This document shows positions 25,371 through 33,833 of a stretch of DNA of 64,000 nt, in pieces. The translations under genes were made by a program, and so were the position numbers. A model generated the notes under the pieces. That model saw only the letters and a program-made list of their open reading frames with translations. It had not been told where the DNA came from and did not search any database. Within the stretch, counting starts at the first letter, position 1; each line of letters opens with the position of its first letter. Source of the DNA: Dyella sp. SG609 (GTDB taxonomy: Bacteria > Pseudomonadota > Gammaproteobacteria > Xanthomonadales > Rhodanobacteraceae); NCBI RefSeq assembly GCF_012275375.1, contig NZ_JAAZQJ010000001.1, forward strand, positions 558,001 to 622,000, given 5' to 3'.

Positions 25371-25961
25371 TCAGATCCTCAGCACGGTCTCGACCGCCCA
25401 GGCGCGGCCATTGCCCGCTTCGGACAGCGGGATATCGCCGTGGTAGGCGCCGGGCACCGGCACGTACTGCATCACTTGCGTGCAGCCGGGCTGGGAGATG
25501 AAGAAGCCCGACGTCGCCAGCCGCTTGGTCATCAGCACGAATGCCGCCGCGGATTCCGGATCGAGGTCCTTGCCCTTGATCAGCGCCTGCTCGTGCAGCT
25601 TGGTCACCAGCGCCAGGCGCTGCTTGGCGTCGAGCTGGGCGAACGGCTTGCCGCTTTGCTTCTCGAACGCCGCCATGGCGGTGAGGTAGCGCTTCTGCTC
25701 CTCCGGCGTATAGACGTCCTTGAACATCTGGTCGATGAAGCGCGGCACCCCGGCATCCACGGCGCCGGGCGTGTCGGTGCGCGGCACGATGATGTCCACC
25801 ACGGCGGTCACCGTGTCGTGCTGCGGCGGGGTGAAGAACTGCGGCGCCGGACCGCCTTTCTGCGCGGCGGCATGCGCGTCGAACACGGCCAGCAGCGAGG
25901 GCGCGGCGGCCACGCCGACGGCCAGCGTGGTCATGCTTTTCAACCATTCGCGACGATTCAT
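25371..25961 (-). CDS. gluconate 2-dehydrogenase subunit 3-family protein, Tat-exported
   Basis: A 196-residue small subunit with a twin-arginine signal (MNRREWLKSMTTLAVGVAAA). The blocks TAVVDIIVPRTDTPGAVDAG, FIDQMFKDVYTPEEQ and the ending GDIPLSEAGNGRAWAVETV match the family. Such subunits pair with signal-less GMC flavoproteins and carry them through the Tat system as a folded complex. It lies 11 bases behind the GMC gene, and the two probably form a periplasmic glycoside 3-dehydrogenase. The cytochrome c subunit often found with them is not in the window. Confidence 0.88.
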   Translation of the reverse strand: MNRREWLKSMTTLAVGVAAAPSLLAVFDAHAAAQKGGPAPQFFTPPQHDTVTAVVDIIVPRTDTPGAVDAGVPRFIDQMFKDVYTPEEQKRYLTAMAAFEKQSGKPFAQLDAKQRLALVTKLHEQALIKGKDLDPESAAAFVLMTKRLATSGFFISQPGCTQVMQYVPVPGAYHGDIPLSEAGNGRAWAVETVLRI

Positions 25962-25972
25962 GGGGGCTCTCC

Positions 25973-27670
25973 TTAGATATTGCCGCGCTTGAGTTCTTCC
26001 ACCGCATGGCTGGCCGCGCGCGCGGTCATCGCCATGTAGGTGAGGGAGGGGTTCTGGCAGCCGGAGGAGGCCATGAACGAACCGTCGGTGACGTAGACGT
26101 TCTTGCAGGCGTGCATCTGGTTCCAGCCGTTGAGCACCGAGGTCTTCGGGTCGCGGCCCATGCGCGCCGTGCCCATCTCGTGGATGCCGGCGCCGACGTT
26201 CGCCTGGACCTTGAACGAACGCACGTCGCGGTAGCCGGCGGCGCTCATCATTTCCAGCGCGTCGTCGACGATCGCCTTGCCGAGCGCCAGCTCGTTCTCC
26301 TCGTGCGCCGCGTCGAAGTTGAGTACGGGCAGGCCGTACTTGTCCTTGCGGTTGCGGTCCAGCGTCACCTTGTTGCGATGCGAGGGCAGCATCTCGCCGA
26401 AGCCCATCATCGAGATGCTCCACGGGCCGGGCGTCTGCGCGGCGCGCTTGAGATCGCCGCCGATCAGCGGCGTGTTGACCAGGCGCGTCCAGTCCTGGCG
26501 GCTGGCGCCGCCCTGGTAGCCGTAGCCGCGCAGGAAGCTGCTCTTGTCGCTGCCGACGTTGCGGTAGCGCGGGATATAGAAGCCGTTGGGGCGGCGGCCG
26601 GAGTAGTAGCGGTCGTCGTAGCCATCGACCATGGCGCGCGCGCCGCTGCCGAACAGGTGGTCCATGATGTTGTGGCCCAGCTCGCCGCTGTCGTTGCCGA
26701 AGCCGTTGGGGAAGCGGCTGGAGGTGGAGTTGAGCAGGATGTGCGTGGTGCCGAAGGTCGAGGCGCACATGAAGATGACCTTGGCGAAGTACTCGGTCTG
26801 GTGGCCGGTCTCGGCATCCAGCACGCGCACGCCGGTGGCCTTGCCCTTGTCGTTGTCGTAGATCAGCTCGTAGACGATGGCATTGGTCACCATGGTCATG
26901 TTGCCGGTCTTCTCCGCCGCGGGCAGGGTGGAGGAGTTGCTGCTGAAGTAGGCGCCGAACGGGCAGCCGCGCATGCACAGGTTGCGGTATTGGCAGGGGG
27001 CGCGCTGCGGGCTCTTGTCGTGCTTCAGCGGCGCGGAAAGATTGGCGGTGCGGCCGATGATCAGCTTGCGGCCGCCGAACTTGCCGGCGATCTTGTCGCG
27101 GAAGTCCTTCTCCACGCAGGTCAGTTCCATCGGCGGCAGGAAGTCGCCGTCCGGCAGCTGCGGCAGGTGCTCGATCGAGCCGCTGACGCCGATGAAATGC
27201 TCGACGTAGTCGTACCACGGCGCGATGTCGTCATAGCGGATCGGCCAGTCCACGCCCACGCCTTCCTTGCCGTTCGCTTCCAGGTCCATGGGGCTGAGGC
27301 GGTAGCTCTGGCGTCCCCACATCAGCGAGCGGCCGCCGACGTGATAGCCGCGGAACCAGTCGAACGGACGGGTTTCCTCGTAGGGGTTGTCGATGTCGTC
27401 GACGAACCAATGCTTGGTCGACTGCGTGATGCCGTAAAAGGAAGGTCGCGTGTGGATCGGGTGGCGCTCGATATCGTGCCGCGTCGGCTCGTCGCCGTAG
27501 GGCAGTTCCCACGGCGCTTTCATCGCGGTGGGGTAGTCGCCGTGCTTGACCATGGGGCCGCGGTCCAGCACCAGGGTCTTGAGGCCTTTCTCGGTCAGTT
27601 CTTTCGCGGCCCAGCCGCCGCTGACGCCGGTGCCGACGACGATGGCGTCGTATACGTGCTTGTTGTCCAT
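25973..27670 (-). CDS. GMC-family FAD oxidoreductase, probable glycoside 3-dehydrogenase large subunit
   Basis: A 565-residue flavoprotein. The FAD site is AIVVGTGVSGGWAAKEL (about 9-25). The middle part has the cysteine-containing block LCMRGCPFGAYF, and the C-terminal GMC domain has IHEMGTARMG and SGCQNPSLTYMAMTARAA, with the catalytic His and Asn. It has no signal peptide, so export must depend on the Tat-tagged subunit encoded next. In known pairs this oxidises the C3 hydroxyl of sugars or glycosides. The 37-base gap upstream and 11-base gap downstream place it in the operon. Confidence 0.9.
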   Translation of the reverse strand: MDNKHVYDAIVVGTGVSGGWAAKELTEKGLKTLVLDRGPMVKHGDYPTAMKAPWELPYGDEPTRHDIERHPIHTRPSFYGITQSTKHWFVDDIDNPYEETRPFDWFRGYHVGGRSLMWGRQSYRLSPMDLEANGKEGVGVDWPIRYDDIAPWYDYVEHFIGVSGSIEHLPQLPDGDFLPPMELTCVEKDFRDKIAGKFGGRKLIIGRTANLSAPLKHDKSPQRAPCQYRNLCMRGCPFGAYFSSNSSTLPAAEKTGNMTMVTNAIVYELIYDNDKGKATGVRVLDAETGHQTEYFAKVIFMCASTFGTTHILLNSTSSRFPNGFGNDSGELGHNIMDHLFGSGARAMVDGYDDRYYSGRRPNGFYIPRYRNVGSDKSSFLRGYGYQGGASRQDWTRLVNTPLIGGDLKRAAQTPGPWSISMMGFGEMLPSHRNKVTLDRNRKDKYGLPVLNFDAAHEENELALGKAIVDDALEMMSAAGYRDVRSFKVQANVGAGIHEMGTARMGRDPKTSVLNGWNQMHACKNVYVTDGSFMASSGCQNPSLTYMAMTARAASHAVEELKRGNI

Positions 27671-27707
27671 GTGTTTCCCTATGGAGCAGAAGGTGGGGAC
27701 GTGAGGT

Positions 27708-28592
27708 TCAGCGCAGCGGCTTGAGGTAGGCGTAGTCGATACGCGCGGCCTCGAGGTCGCTCATGCGGCTGAACGGCCCTTCCTGTTCGACGAAGCAGTG
27801 CTTGAGGCCCGAACGGTCCGCGGCGGCCATGATCGGCTTGTAGTCGAGCGTGCCGCGGCCCAGTTCCGCGCCGGGGAAATCCTTGCCGCCCGCGCCGGGC
27901 AGGAAATCCTTGGCGTGCATCAGCGCGATGCGGCCGGGGTTGGCCTTGAAGTAGTCGGCGGGATTCTTGCCGCCCACGTGCACCCAGCCGCAGTCCAGTT
28001 CGAAATGCACCAGCTGGTGGTCGGTTTCCTTCAGAAGCACGTCGTAGAAGGTCTGGCCGCCGCCGACGTCGGTGAACTCGCGGTGGTGGTTGTGATACGC
28101 GTATTGAAGGCCGGCTTTCTTCGCTTTCTCGCCCAGGCGGTTGGCGTATTCGGCGGTGCGCTTGGCCTCGTCCAGCGAATACGTGGGCTCGGGCGCATGG
28201 GCGCCGGCTTCCTTCTGCATGATCGACGGCAGCATGCTGCTGACGATGAACTTCGCGCCCAGGGTGTGCGCGGCTTCGATGCCCGGATCGAAACCGAGGC
28301 TGTCGAAGTGCATGCTGGGACAGCCGAGGCCAGCCTCTTTCAACTGGTCGCGCAGGGTGGCGGCGGTGGTGGTGACGATCGCCTCGATCTCGCTGTAGCC
28401 GATGCTCTTGAGCGTCTTGAGCGTGCCGAGCGGATCGGCCTGGTACGACTTCAGCACCATGTACAGCTGGATGCCGAGCGCCTTGCCCTGCGCGCCGGCG
28501 GCGAGCAGCCGGCCGGAAGGGCTGGCGGCAAGCCATGCCGCGGCGCCGAACATGGCGGATCGAGCGAGGAACTGCCTGCGATTCATCATCAT
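27708..28592 (-). CDS. Tat-exported sugar isomerase/epimerase-like TIM-barrel protein
   Basis: A 294-residue xylose isomerase-like barrel. The N-terminus MMMNRRQFLARSAMFGAAAW has a twin-arginine motif and a hydrophobic stretch ending near LLAAG. Metal and active-site blocks are AYHNHHREF, HFELDCGWVHVGG, RIALMHAKDF and HCFVEQEGP. It is the third barrel of the operon and the second with a Tat signal. Its place beside the GMC pair suggests action on 3-keto-glycosides or glycals in the periplasm; the reaction is not fixed by sequence. Confidence 0.83.
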   Translation of the reverse strand: MMMNRRQFLARSAMFGAAAWLAASPSGRLLAAGAQGKALGIQLYMVLKSYQADPLGTLKTLKSIGYSEIEAIVTTTAATLRDQLKEAGLGCPSMHFDSLGFDPGIEAAHTLGAKFIVSSMLPSIMQKEAGAHAPEPTYSLDEAKRTAEYANRLGEKAKKAGLQYAYHNHHREFTDVGGGQTFYDVLLKETDHQLVHFELDCGWVHVGGKNPADYFKANPGRIALMHAKDFLPGAGGKDFPGAELGRGTLDYKPIMAAADRSGLKHCFVEQEGPFSRMSDLEAARIDYAYLKPLR

Positions 28593-28638
28593 ATGGATTC
28601 TCTCGGGGCGGCCGGTGGGTAGCTTGGGAGATGGGGCG

Positions 28639-29844
28639 TCAGTGCGTGACCGCAGCGGGCTGGCCGACAGCGCTCCTGCGGTCCTTGAAGGCGAGTACGA
28701 ACAGCACCAGCACGGCGAAGGCGCAGCCGCCGGCGATCAGCCAGATCGAGCGCCAGTCGTGCGCGCCTGGCGTGGCATAGGCATCGACCACCACGCCCGA
28801 CAGCCACGAGCCGACGAACATGCCCAGGCCATAGGTAAGGAAGGTGATCAGGCCCTGCGTCGCCGCGCGCAAGGCGGTGGGCGCTTCGCGGTCGATATAG
28901 ATCTGGCCGACCACGAAGAAGAAATCGAAGCAGATGCCATGCAGCACGATGCCCAGCCACAGCATCCACATCAGCTCGCCCGGCGCGCCGAAAGCGAACA
29001 TCGCATAGCGCAGCACCCAGGCCAGCATGCCCACCGCCAGCATGTACTTCACGCCCAGGCGGCGGAAGAACCAGGGGATCAACAGCATGCACAGGATCTC
29101 GGACATCTGTCCGCCGGTCATCTTGCCGGCCGCGTTGACCACGCCCACTTCGTTGAGGAACAGATTGGTGAACGCGTAGTAGAACTGCAGCGGGATGCAG
29201 ATCAGGAAGGACGCCAGCGCGAACACCGCCATCGAGCGGTCGCGCAGCAGGTGCAGCGATTCCAGCGGCAAGGCGTGGCGGATTTCGAAGCGCTGGTTGC
29301 GCGCCAGCGGCGGCGTGGGCGGCAGGGTGAGGCAGTACAGCGCCGTCACCACCGACAGTACCGCAGCCAGGTGCAGCGGCGAGGCGGTGGCTTCGACGCC
29401 CCAGGCGCCGACGGCCAGGCCGACCAGGATCCAGCCGATGGTGCCGAGCACGCGGATGCCGCCGAATTCTTCCTGTGGGTCGCTGATGTGGCGCATCGCC
29501 AGCGAAGTGGTCAGCGCCAGCGTCGGCATGTAGCACAGGCTGTAGGCGAGCAGGGTGCCGTAGAGCAGCGCGAACGAGGTCTGCTTCGCGGCGAACACCA
29601 GCAGCACGGCGCCGAGCAGATGCAAGGCGGCGAGCACGCGGCGCGTGTCGAACAGGCGGTCGGCGAGCAGGCCGACGAACAGCGGCGAGATCATCGCGCC
29701 GATCGCGGTGGTGCCGGCCACCGCGCCGATCTCCTTGCCGCTGAAGTGCAGGGTCTGGCCCAGCCAGGTGCCGACGGTGACATACCAGGCGCCCCAGATC
29801 GCGTACTCGAACAGCATCATCAACCTAAGGCGCCACTTCATCAT
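28639..29844 (-). CDS. MFS transporter, NupG/nucleoside-H+ symporter family
   Basis: A 401-residue permease with about 12 hydrophobic segments. It starts MMKWRLRLMMLFEYAIWGAW, typical of the NupG/XapB family, and has LADRLFDTRRVLAALHLLGA between helices 2 and 3. AAGGGGAG precedes the double ATG. The first ATG overlaps the stop of the Gfo/Idh gene, so translation is coupled. In this setting it is expected to take up a sugar or keto-sugar rather than a nucleoside; this is inferred from the operon. Confidence 0.83.
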   Translation of the reverse strand: MMKWRLRLMMLFEYAIWGAWYVTVGTWLGQTLHFSGKEIGAVAGTTAIGAMISPLFVGLLADRLFDTRRVLAALHLLGAVLLVFAAKQTSFALLYGTLLAYSLCYMPTLALTTSLAMRHISDPQEEFGGIRVLGTIGWILVGLAVGAWGVEATASPLHLAAVLSVVTALYCLTLPPTPPLARNQRFEIRHALPLESLHLLRDRSMAVFALASFLICIPLQFYYAFTNLFLNEVGVVNAAGKMTGGQMSEILCMLLIPWFFRRLGVKYMLAVGMLAWVLRYAMFAFGAPGELMWMLWLGIVLHGICFDFFFVVGQIYIDREAPTALRAATQGLITFLTYGLGMFVGSWLSGVVVDAYATPGAHDWRSIWLIAGGCAFAVLVLFVLAFKDRRSAVGQPAAVTH

Positions 29845-31037
29845 CCCCGTGCTCCCCTTTTGCGTGGTGTTGCGGTCAGGTCTTCGACGTCTTGCCACAC
29901 GCCGCCCGCGGCGTGGCTTTTCAGCATGGCGTCGACCAGCAGGCTGTTGCGGTAGCCGTCCGCGAAGGTGGGCAGGGCGGACGGCTTCTTCGCCGGCGCG
30001 CCGCCCTGGCGGATCCAGGCATAGGCATCGGCGATCAGGTTGCGGAACGCATCGGGCCAGGCTTCCGGATGGCCGGCAGGCAGGTGCGCATACGGACGCG
30101 CGGCCGCATCGAGCAGGGCGGGATCGCGCGTCAGCACGGTGTTCGGCTGGTTGTGATGGCCGACCCACAAATCGTTCGGCTGCTCCTGCCGCCAGGCCAG
30201 CGACGCCTCGCGGCCGCTGACCTCCAGGCGCAGGTCATTCTTGTGGCCGGGCAGCACCTGGCCGATGGTGACGCAGCCGCGCGCGCCGTTGTCGAAGCGC
30301 AGCAGCACGCTGGCGAGATCTTCGCTGGCGATCCTGATCTTCTTGCGCGGGGCGGATTTCGCCGCCTTGGCGAAAGCCTTGGGCGAGGCGGCCGGCACCT
30401 CGCGCACTGGCACCGCGGTATGCAGGTCGGCCAGCACGGCGACGATGCGCGCGCCGGTGACATGCTCGGCCAGGTCGCACCAATGCGAGCCGATATCGCC
30501 CAGCGCGGAGCTGGCGCCGCCGCGCTTGGGATCGAGCCGCCACGAATAGGCGCGCTCGTCGGTGAGCCAGTCCTGCAGATAGCAGCCGTGCACGAACACC
30601 TGCGCGCCGAGCTTGCCCTTGGCGATCATCGCGCGGGCCTGCTGGATCAGCGGGTAGCCGCGGTAATTGAAGGTGACCACGTGGGCCACGCCGGCCTTGC
30701 GCGCGGCTTCGTGCAGCTCGCGGCTTTCTTCCAGGCTGCTGGCCAGCGGCTTGTCGGAGATCACGTGCTTGCCGGCCTGCAGTGCCGCCAGCGAGATCTC
30801 GCGATGCAGATGATTGGGCGTGGTGTTGTGCACCACCTGCACGGCCGGATCGGCCAGCAGTTCGCGGTAGCCGGCATAGGCGCGGTCGACGCCCAGTTCG
30901 CGGGCACGCTTCTGCGTCGATTCGGGACTGGAGCCGGCGATGCCGACGACGTCGACGTCGCCCAGGCGGCGCACCGCATCCAGGTGATGGGCGGCGATAA
31001 AGCCGGGGCCGACCAGACCCATGCCGAGACGCTTCAT
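29841..31037 (-). CDS. Gfo/Idh/MocA-family oxidoreductase
   Basis: A 398-residue NAD(P)-dependent sugar oxidoreductase, first gene of the operon. The Rossmann motif is MGLVGPGFIAAHH near the N-terminus, the DKPL motif (SDKPLASS) follows at about residue 96, and GDIGSHWCDL contributes the C-terminal domain histidine. The ATG at 31037 is preceded by AGGA; a GTG two codons upstream is less likely. Relatives oxidise C3 of glycosides or reduce keto-sugars. With the GMC pair, two different redox enzymes are present in the same pathway, one cytoplasmic and one periplasmic. Confidence 0.87.
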   Translation of the reverse strand: MKRLGMGLVGPGFIAAHHLDAVRRLGDVDVVGIAGSSPESTQKRARELGVDRAYAGYRELLADPAVQVVHNTTPNHLHREISLAALQAGKHVISDKPLASSLEESRELHEAARKAGVAHVVTFNYRGYPLIQQARAMIAKGKLGAQVFVHGCYLQDWLTDERAYSWRLDPKRGGASSALGDIGSHWCDLAEHVTGARIVAVLADLHTAVPVREVPAASPKAFAKAAKSAPRKKIRIASEDLASVLLRFDNGARGCVTIGQVLPGHKNDLRLEVSGREASLAWRQEQPNDLWVGHHNQPNTVLTRDPALLDAAARPYAHLPAGHPEAWPDAFRNLIADAYAWIRQGGAPAKKPSALPTFADGYRNSLLVDAMLKSHAAGGVWQDVEDLTATPRKRGARG

Positions 31038-31113
31038 CGGCACATCCTGTCGTCGCTGGTCGCTGTGGACTGGCTAGGCATGTTCCCCCTCCGAGGTATC
31101 GCTACCATCGAAA

Positions 31114-31129
31114 ATGTATTCGATTACAT
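31114..31129. promoter_or_regulatory. LacI-type operator O1 (ATGTATTCGATTACAT)
   Basis: A 16-base near-perfect palindrome, ATGTA-TTCGAT-TACAT, with central CG and only one mismatched pair. It lies 77 bases upstream of the Gfo/Idh start. A second site with the same arms is at 31262-31277. Both are in the divergent region between the operon and the LacI gene, as expected for autoregulated repression. Confidence 0.7.
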
Positions 31130-31261
31130 CCGCATGCGGACTGGACTTCCAAGGCACAACCGGGAAAAGTGCGATGCAAGCCACGCAAGTGGGAAGCGGC
31201 AAGACCGCGAAAAAACTGCGCTGGTATGTAACAGACTTGGAAATGCCGATGCAACGATTTC

Positions 31262-31277
31262 ATGTAATCCATTACAT
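31262..31277. promoter_or_regulatory. LacI-type operator O2 (ATGTAATCCATTACAT)
   Basis: Seven-base perfect arms ATGTAAT and ATTACAT around CC. It lies 106 bases upstream of the GTG of the LacI gene and 148 bases from O1, a distance compatible with looping. Surrounding DNA (31040-31380) holds no gene. Confidence 0.7.
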
Positions 31278-31382
31278 TGCGGCGCAGCATGAGCGGCGGC
31301 CCGAGCCTTGGCAGGGCGCTTGCCGGCTTGCGCGGGGGTGCTATCGTCCCGCACCAATCGGCGGCATGGGAGTCCGGCATTC

Positions 31383-32450
31383 GTGAGCGGCAAGGGATCG
31401 AAGGGCGGACGCAAAGACGGCAAGGGCGCGGCAGCCGAGGCGCCGCCGGCCCGCGTCAGTACGGTCAAGGAGATCGCCGCCATCGCCAAAGTGTCGGTGG
31501 CCACCGTGTCGCGCGCATTGCAGCGGCCGGAGGTGGTCAGCGAGGCCACGCGCCAGCGCATCCACGAAGTGGTCAAGCGCCTCGGCTACACGCCGAACGC
31601 CCTGGCGCGCAACCTGCGCACCGCGCGCACCCGGTTGATCGTGGCGCTGCTGCCGGACATCGCCAACCCCTTTTTCTCCGAAGTGATCCGCGGCATCGAA
31701 CAGGTGGCGCACGAGAACGGCTATTCGGTTTTGCTTGGCGAAACCCAGGGCAGCGTGGTGCGCGAGCAGGCCTATGCCGACATGGTCGCGGCGCGCCGCG
31801 CCGACGGCATCATCACCATGTCGCCGCGCGTGCCGGCGATTCCGATCCAGGGCCGCCAGCCGGTGGTCAATGCCTGCGAGTACGTCAAGGACGGACAGAT
31901 TTCCAGCGTTTACATCGACAACGTCGCGGCGGCGGGCGTGGCGGTGGATTACCTGGCCATGCTGGGACACCGCGAGATCGCCTTCGTCGCGGGCCCGCCG
32001 TCCAGCCCCATCTGCGTGGACCGCGAGCAGGGTTACCGGCTGGCCTTGCAGCGCGCGAAGCTGCCGGTGCATCCGGGTTTGATCGTGACCGGCGATTTCT
32101 CGATCGAGGCCGGCGAGCGCGCGGTCGAGCAGTTGCTGGCACAGGGGCAATCGTTCACCGCGCTGTTCTGCTCCAACGACGAAATGGCCATCGGCGCCAT
32201 GCGCGCGCTCAGCTCGCATGGACTGAGCGTGCCGGACGACGTGTCGGTGGTCGGCTTCGACGACATCCGCTTCGCCCGCTACACCTCGCCGCCGCTCACT
32301 ACGGTGGCGCAGCCGAAGAACGCGCTGGGGCGCGAGGCGATGAGCATGATGCTGGAACTGCTCAGCGACGCCGAGGTGCCGCCGCGCAAGCGCGTGCTGT
32401 CGGCGGACCTGGTGGTGCGCGGTTCGACGGCGCCGCGGCGACCGGCGTAG
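31383..32450 (+). CDS. LacI-family transcriptional repressor
   Basis: A 355-residue repressor. The GTG at 31383 is chosen because GGGAG lies upstream and longer frames lack a plausible start. A basic, disordered leader (GKGSKGGRKDGKG) precedes the HTH at about 27-46 (TVKEIAAIAKVSVATVSRAL). The hinge helix NALARNLRTART follows, then a periplasmic-binding-type sensor domain (LIVALLPDIANPFFSEVIRG onward). It is divergent from the keto-glycoside operon and two matching operators lie between, so it most likely represses that operon until a sugar inducer appears. Its stop codon TAG is formed by the first bases of a family B repeat. Confidence 0.92.
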   Translation: MSGKGSKGGRKDGKGAAAEAPPARVSTVKEIAAIAKVSVATVSRALQRPEVVSEATRQRIHEVVKRLGYTPNALARNLRTARTRLIVALLPDIANPFFSEVIRGIEQVAHENGYSVLLGETQGSVVREQAYADMVAARRADGIITMSPRVPAIPIQGRQPVVNACEYVKDGQISSVYIDNVAAAGVAVDYLAMLGHREIAFVAGPPSSPICVDREQGYRLALQRAKLPVHPGLIVTGDFSIEAGERAVEQLLAQGQSFTALFCSNDEMAIGAMRALSSHGLSVPDDVSVVGFDDIRFARYTSPPLTTVAQPKNALGREAMSMMLELLSDAEVPPRKRVLSADLVVRGSTAPRRPA

Positions 32451-32613
32451 GTTGGGGTGAGCCGCAGGCGAACCCCAACAATACGGAACGCTTGAAGGTT
32501 GCGATGTTGGGGTTACTGGCTGCATCAGCAGCCAGCCCTTCGGGCCATCCGCTACGCGGATGTTCGCTACGGCATCCTGCCTTCGCAGTCGCCTGCGGCT
32601 CACCCCAACCTAC
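32447..32613. repeat. family B element, long form (167 bp), copy 2
   Basis: Starts GTAGGTTGGGGTGAGCCGCA and ends TGCGGCTCACCCCAACCTAC. Inside is the long-form block with GGGGTTACTGGCTGCATCAG and CATCCGCTACGCGGATGTTC, in the opposite orientation to the copies at 43715 and 47697. It is exactly 167 bp, like those two. LacI takes its stop codon from the left end, and the DUF2894 stop lies 4 bases after the right end. Confidence 0.9.
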
Positions 32614-32617
32614 GTCG

Positions 32618-33190
32618 CTACGTCGCTTTCTTCTCGCGGTTGCGCTTGCGGACAGGTGCGGCGGCGCCTTCGATCTGGAGCTGCTCCATCCACGACAAGG
32701 CATCGAGATAACCGAGGAAATGCCGCAGATACCCGGGCGACAGCTCGCGCATCGAGGCGATGGCGCGATGCGCCAGCGCGCTCGAGTTGAGCGGGCCGGC
32801 ATTGGCGGGAGCGGGCTGCAGCGATTGGCGCAACTGGCTTTCGGTGCGCAGGCCGGACCAGAGCTGGCGGACATCGGCCAGCATGGGCAGTTCGGGAAAA
32901 GCATCGGGTGCGCGCCGGGCCAGCGTCTGCGCGAGCGAGCGGAGCGGGCCATCGCCGGTTGCCGCCGTGCCGGACTGCGGTTGCGCGGCAGCTTGTTCGA
33001 CGATGGCAGCATAGCCATCGAGCAGCGACGACAACCGCTCGTCGAGCAGGCGCCGCACTTCGCCTTCATGTCCCGCCGCGCGCTGCTCCAGCGCTTCCAA
33101 CACGTGGAAGCGCACCGGGTCGATCCGGTCGGCGCCTTGTTCGCGCCACGTATCGAGCCTCGCTTTCGCCGAGGTCCGCTCTTCAGTCAT
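32618..33190 (-). CDS. DUF2894-family protein
   Basis: A 190-residue soluble, mostly helical protein, last of a four-gene operon. ARLDTWREQGADRIDPVRF (about 9-27), RRLLDERLSSLLDGY and YLRHFLGYLDALSWMEQLQI match DUF2894. The C-terminus is basic (VRKRNREKK). Its start overlaps the OmpA-family gene by 8 bases. No enzyme motif or membrane segment is visible. Because it always needs the neighbouring motor-like genes to make sense, it may be a cytoplasmic accessory of that complex; this is inference. Confidence 0.85.
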   Translation of the reverse strand: MTEERTSAKARLDTWREQGADRIDPVRFHVLEALEQRAAGHEGEVRRLLDERLSSLLDGYAAIVEQAAAQPQSGTAATGDGPLRSLAQTLARRAPDAFPELPMLADVRQLWSGLRTESQLRQSLQPAPANAGPLNSSALAHRAIASMRELSPGYLRHFLGYLDALSWMEQLQIEGAAAPVRKRNREKKAT

Positions 33191-33833
33191 GGATAAGGCT
33201 TTCGGGCGAGCCCTGCGCCGGACGCGGCACCGGCGCGATTTCCACGCGCCGGTTCCTGGAGCGTCCATCTTCGCTTGCATTCGAACCCACCGGCTGCTCC
33301 GCGCCGAACGCGGCGGCGAATACCGACGAAGCGGGCACGCCTTCGGCGATCAGCGTGCGGGTGACGGTAAGCGCGCGCTCGGCCGACAACTCCCAGTTGT
33401 CGGCGAACTGGCGGTTGCCGTCGCGCACCTGGCGGTCGTCGGTGAAGCCACTGACCATAAGAATCTCGTCCCGCGACTTGAGATAGCCCGTCAACGGACC
33501 GGCCAGGCTCCGGAGCACCTCGCGTCCTTCCGGCTGCAACTGGTCGGAGTTGAGCGCGAACAGCACATTGCCGCGGATGCCGATGCGGCCGTCGACCAGG
33601 GTCACGCGGCCGGCGGCGAGCGGCGCGGCCAGCGCCTGTTCCAGCGTCTGGCGGCGCTGCGCCTCGGCCTGGCGCCGCTTCACTTCTTCTTCCAGCTGGT
33701 TCGACAGCTGCATCTGCATGCCGATCATGCCGACCAGGATCAGCACGAACACGCCCAGCAGCACCGACATCAGGTCGCCGAAGGCGGCCCAGATCGGCGT
33801 CGATTCGGTTTCCGCTTCGATCTCGCCGCTCAT
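33183..33833 (-). CDS. OmpA/MotB-family protein, motor-stator B-like
   Basis: A 216-residue protein with one N-terminal transmembrane helix (about 19-40) preceded by an acidic tail. Asp20 in AAFGDLMSVLLGVFVLILV sits at the helix start, where MotB and ZorB-type proteins have the ion-binding aspartate (compare MotB Asp32). A short helical linker rich in Glu/Arg/Gln follows, then an OmpA-like peptidoglycan-binding domain (about 85-205) with NVLFALNSDQL, VSGFTDD, NWELSAERA and RSRNRRVEI. The start overlaps the DUF802 stop (ATGA). This is the expected partner for a MotA-like subunit. Confidence 0.9.
   Translation of the reverse strand: MSGEIEAETESTPIWAAFGDLMSVLLGVFVLILVGMIGMQMQLSNQLEEEVKRRQAEAQRRQTLEQALAAPLAAGRVTLVDGRIGIRGNVLFALNSDQLQPEGREVLRSLAGPLTGYLKSRDEILMVSGFTDDRQVRDGNRQFADNWELSAERALTVTRTLIAEGVPASSVFAAAFGAEQPVGSNASEDGRSRNRRVEIAPVPRPAQGSPESLIHD

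Noticed and set aside
28639-29844. Nucleoside transporter function for the NupG-like MFS protein
   Set aside because: No nucleoside genes are adjacent; the operon context points to sugar or keto-sugar uptake.
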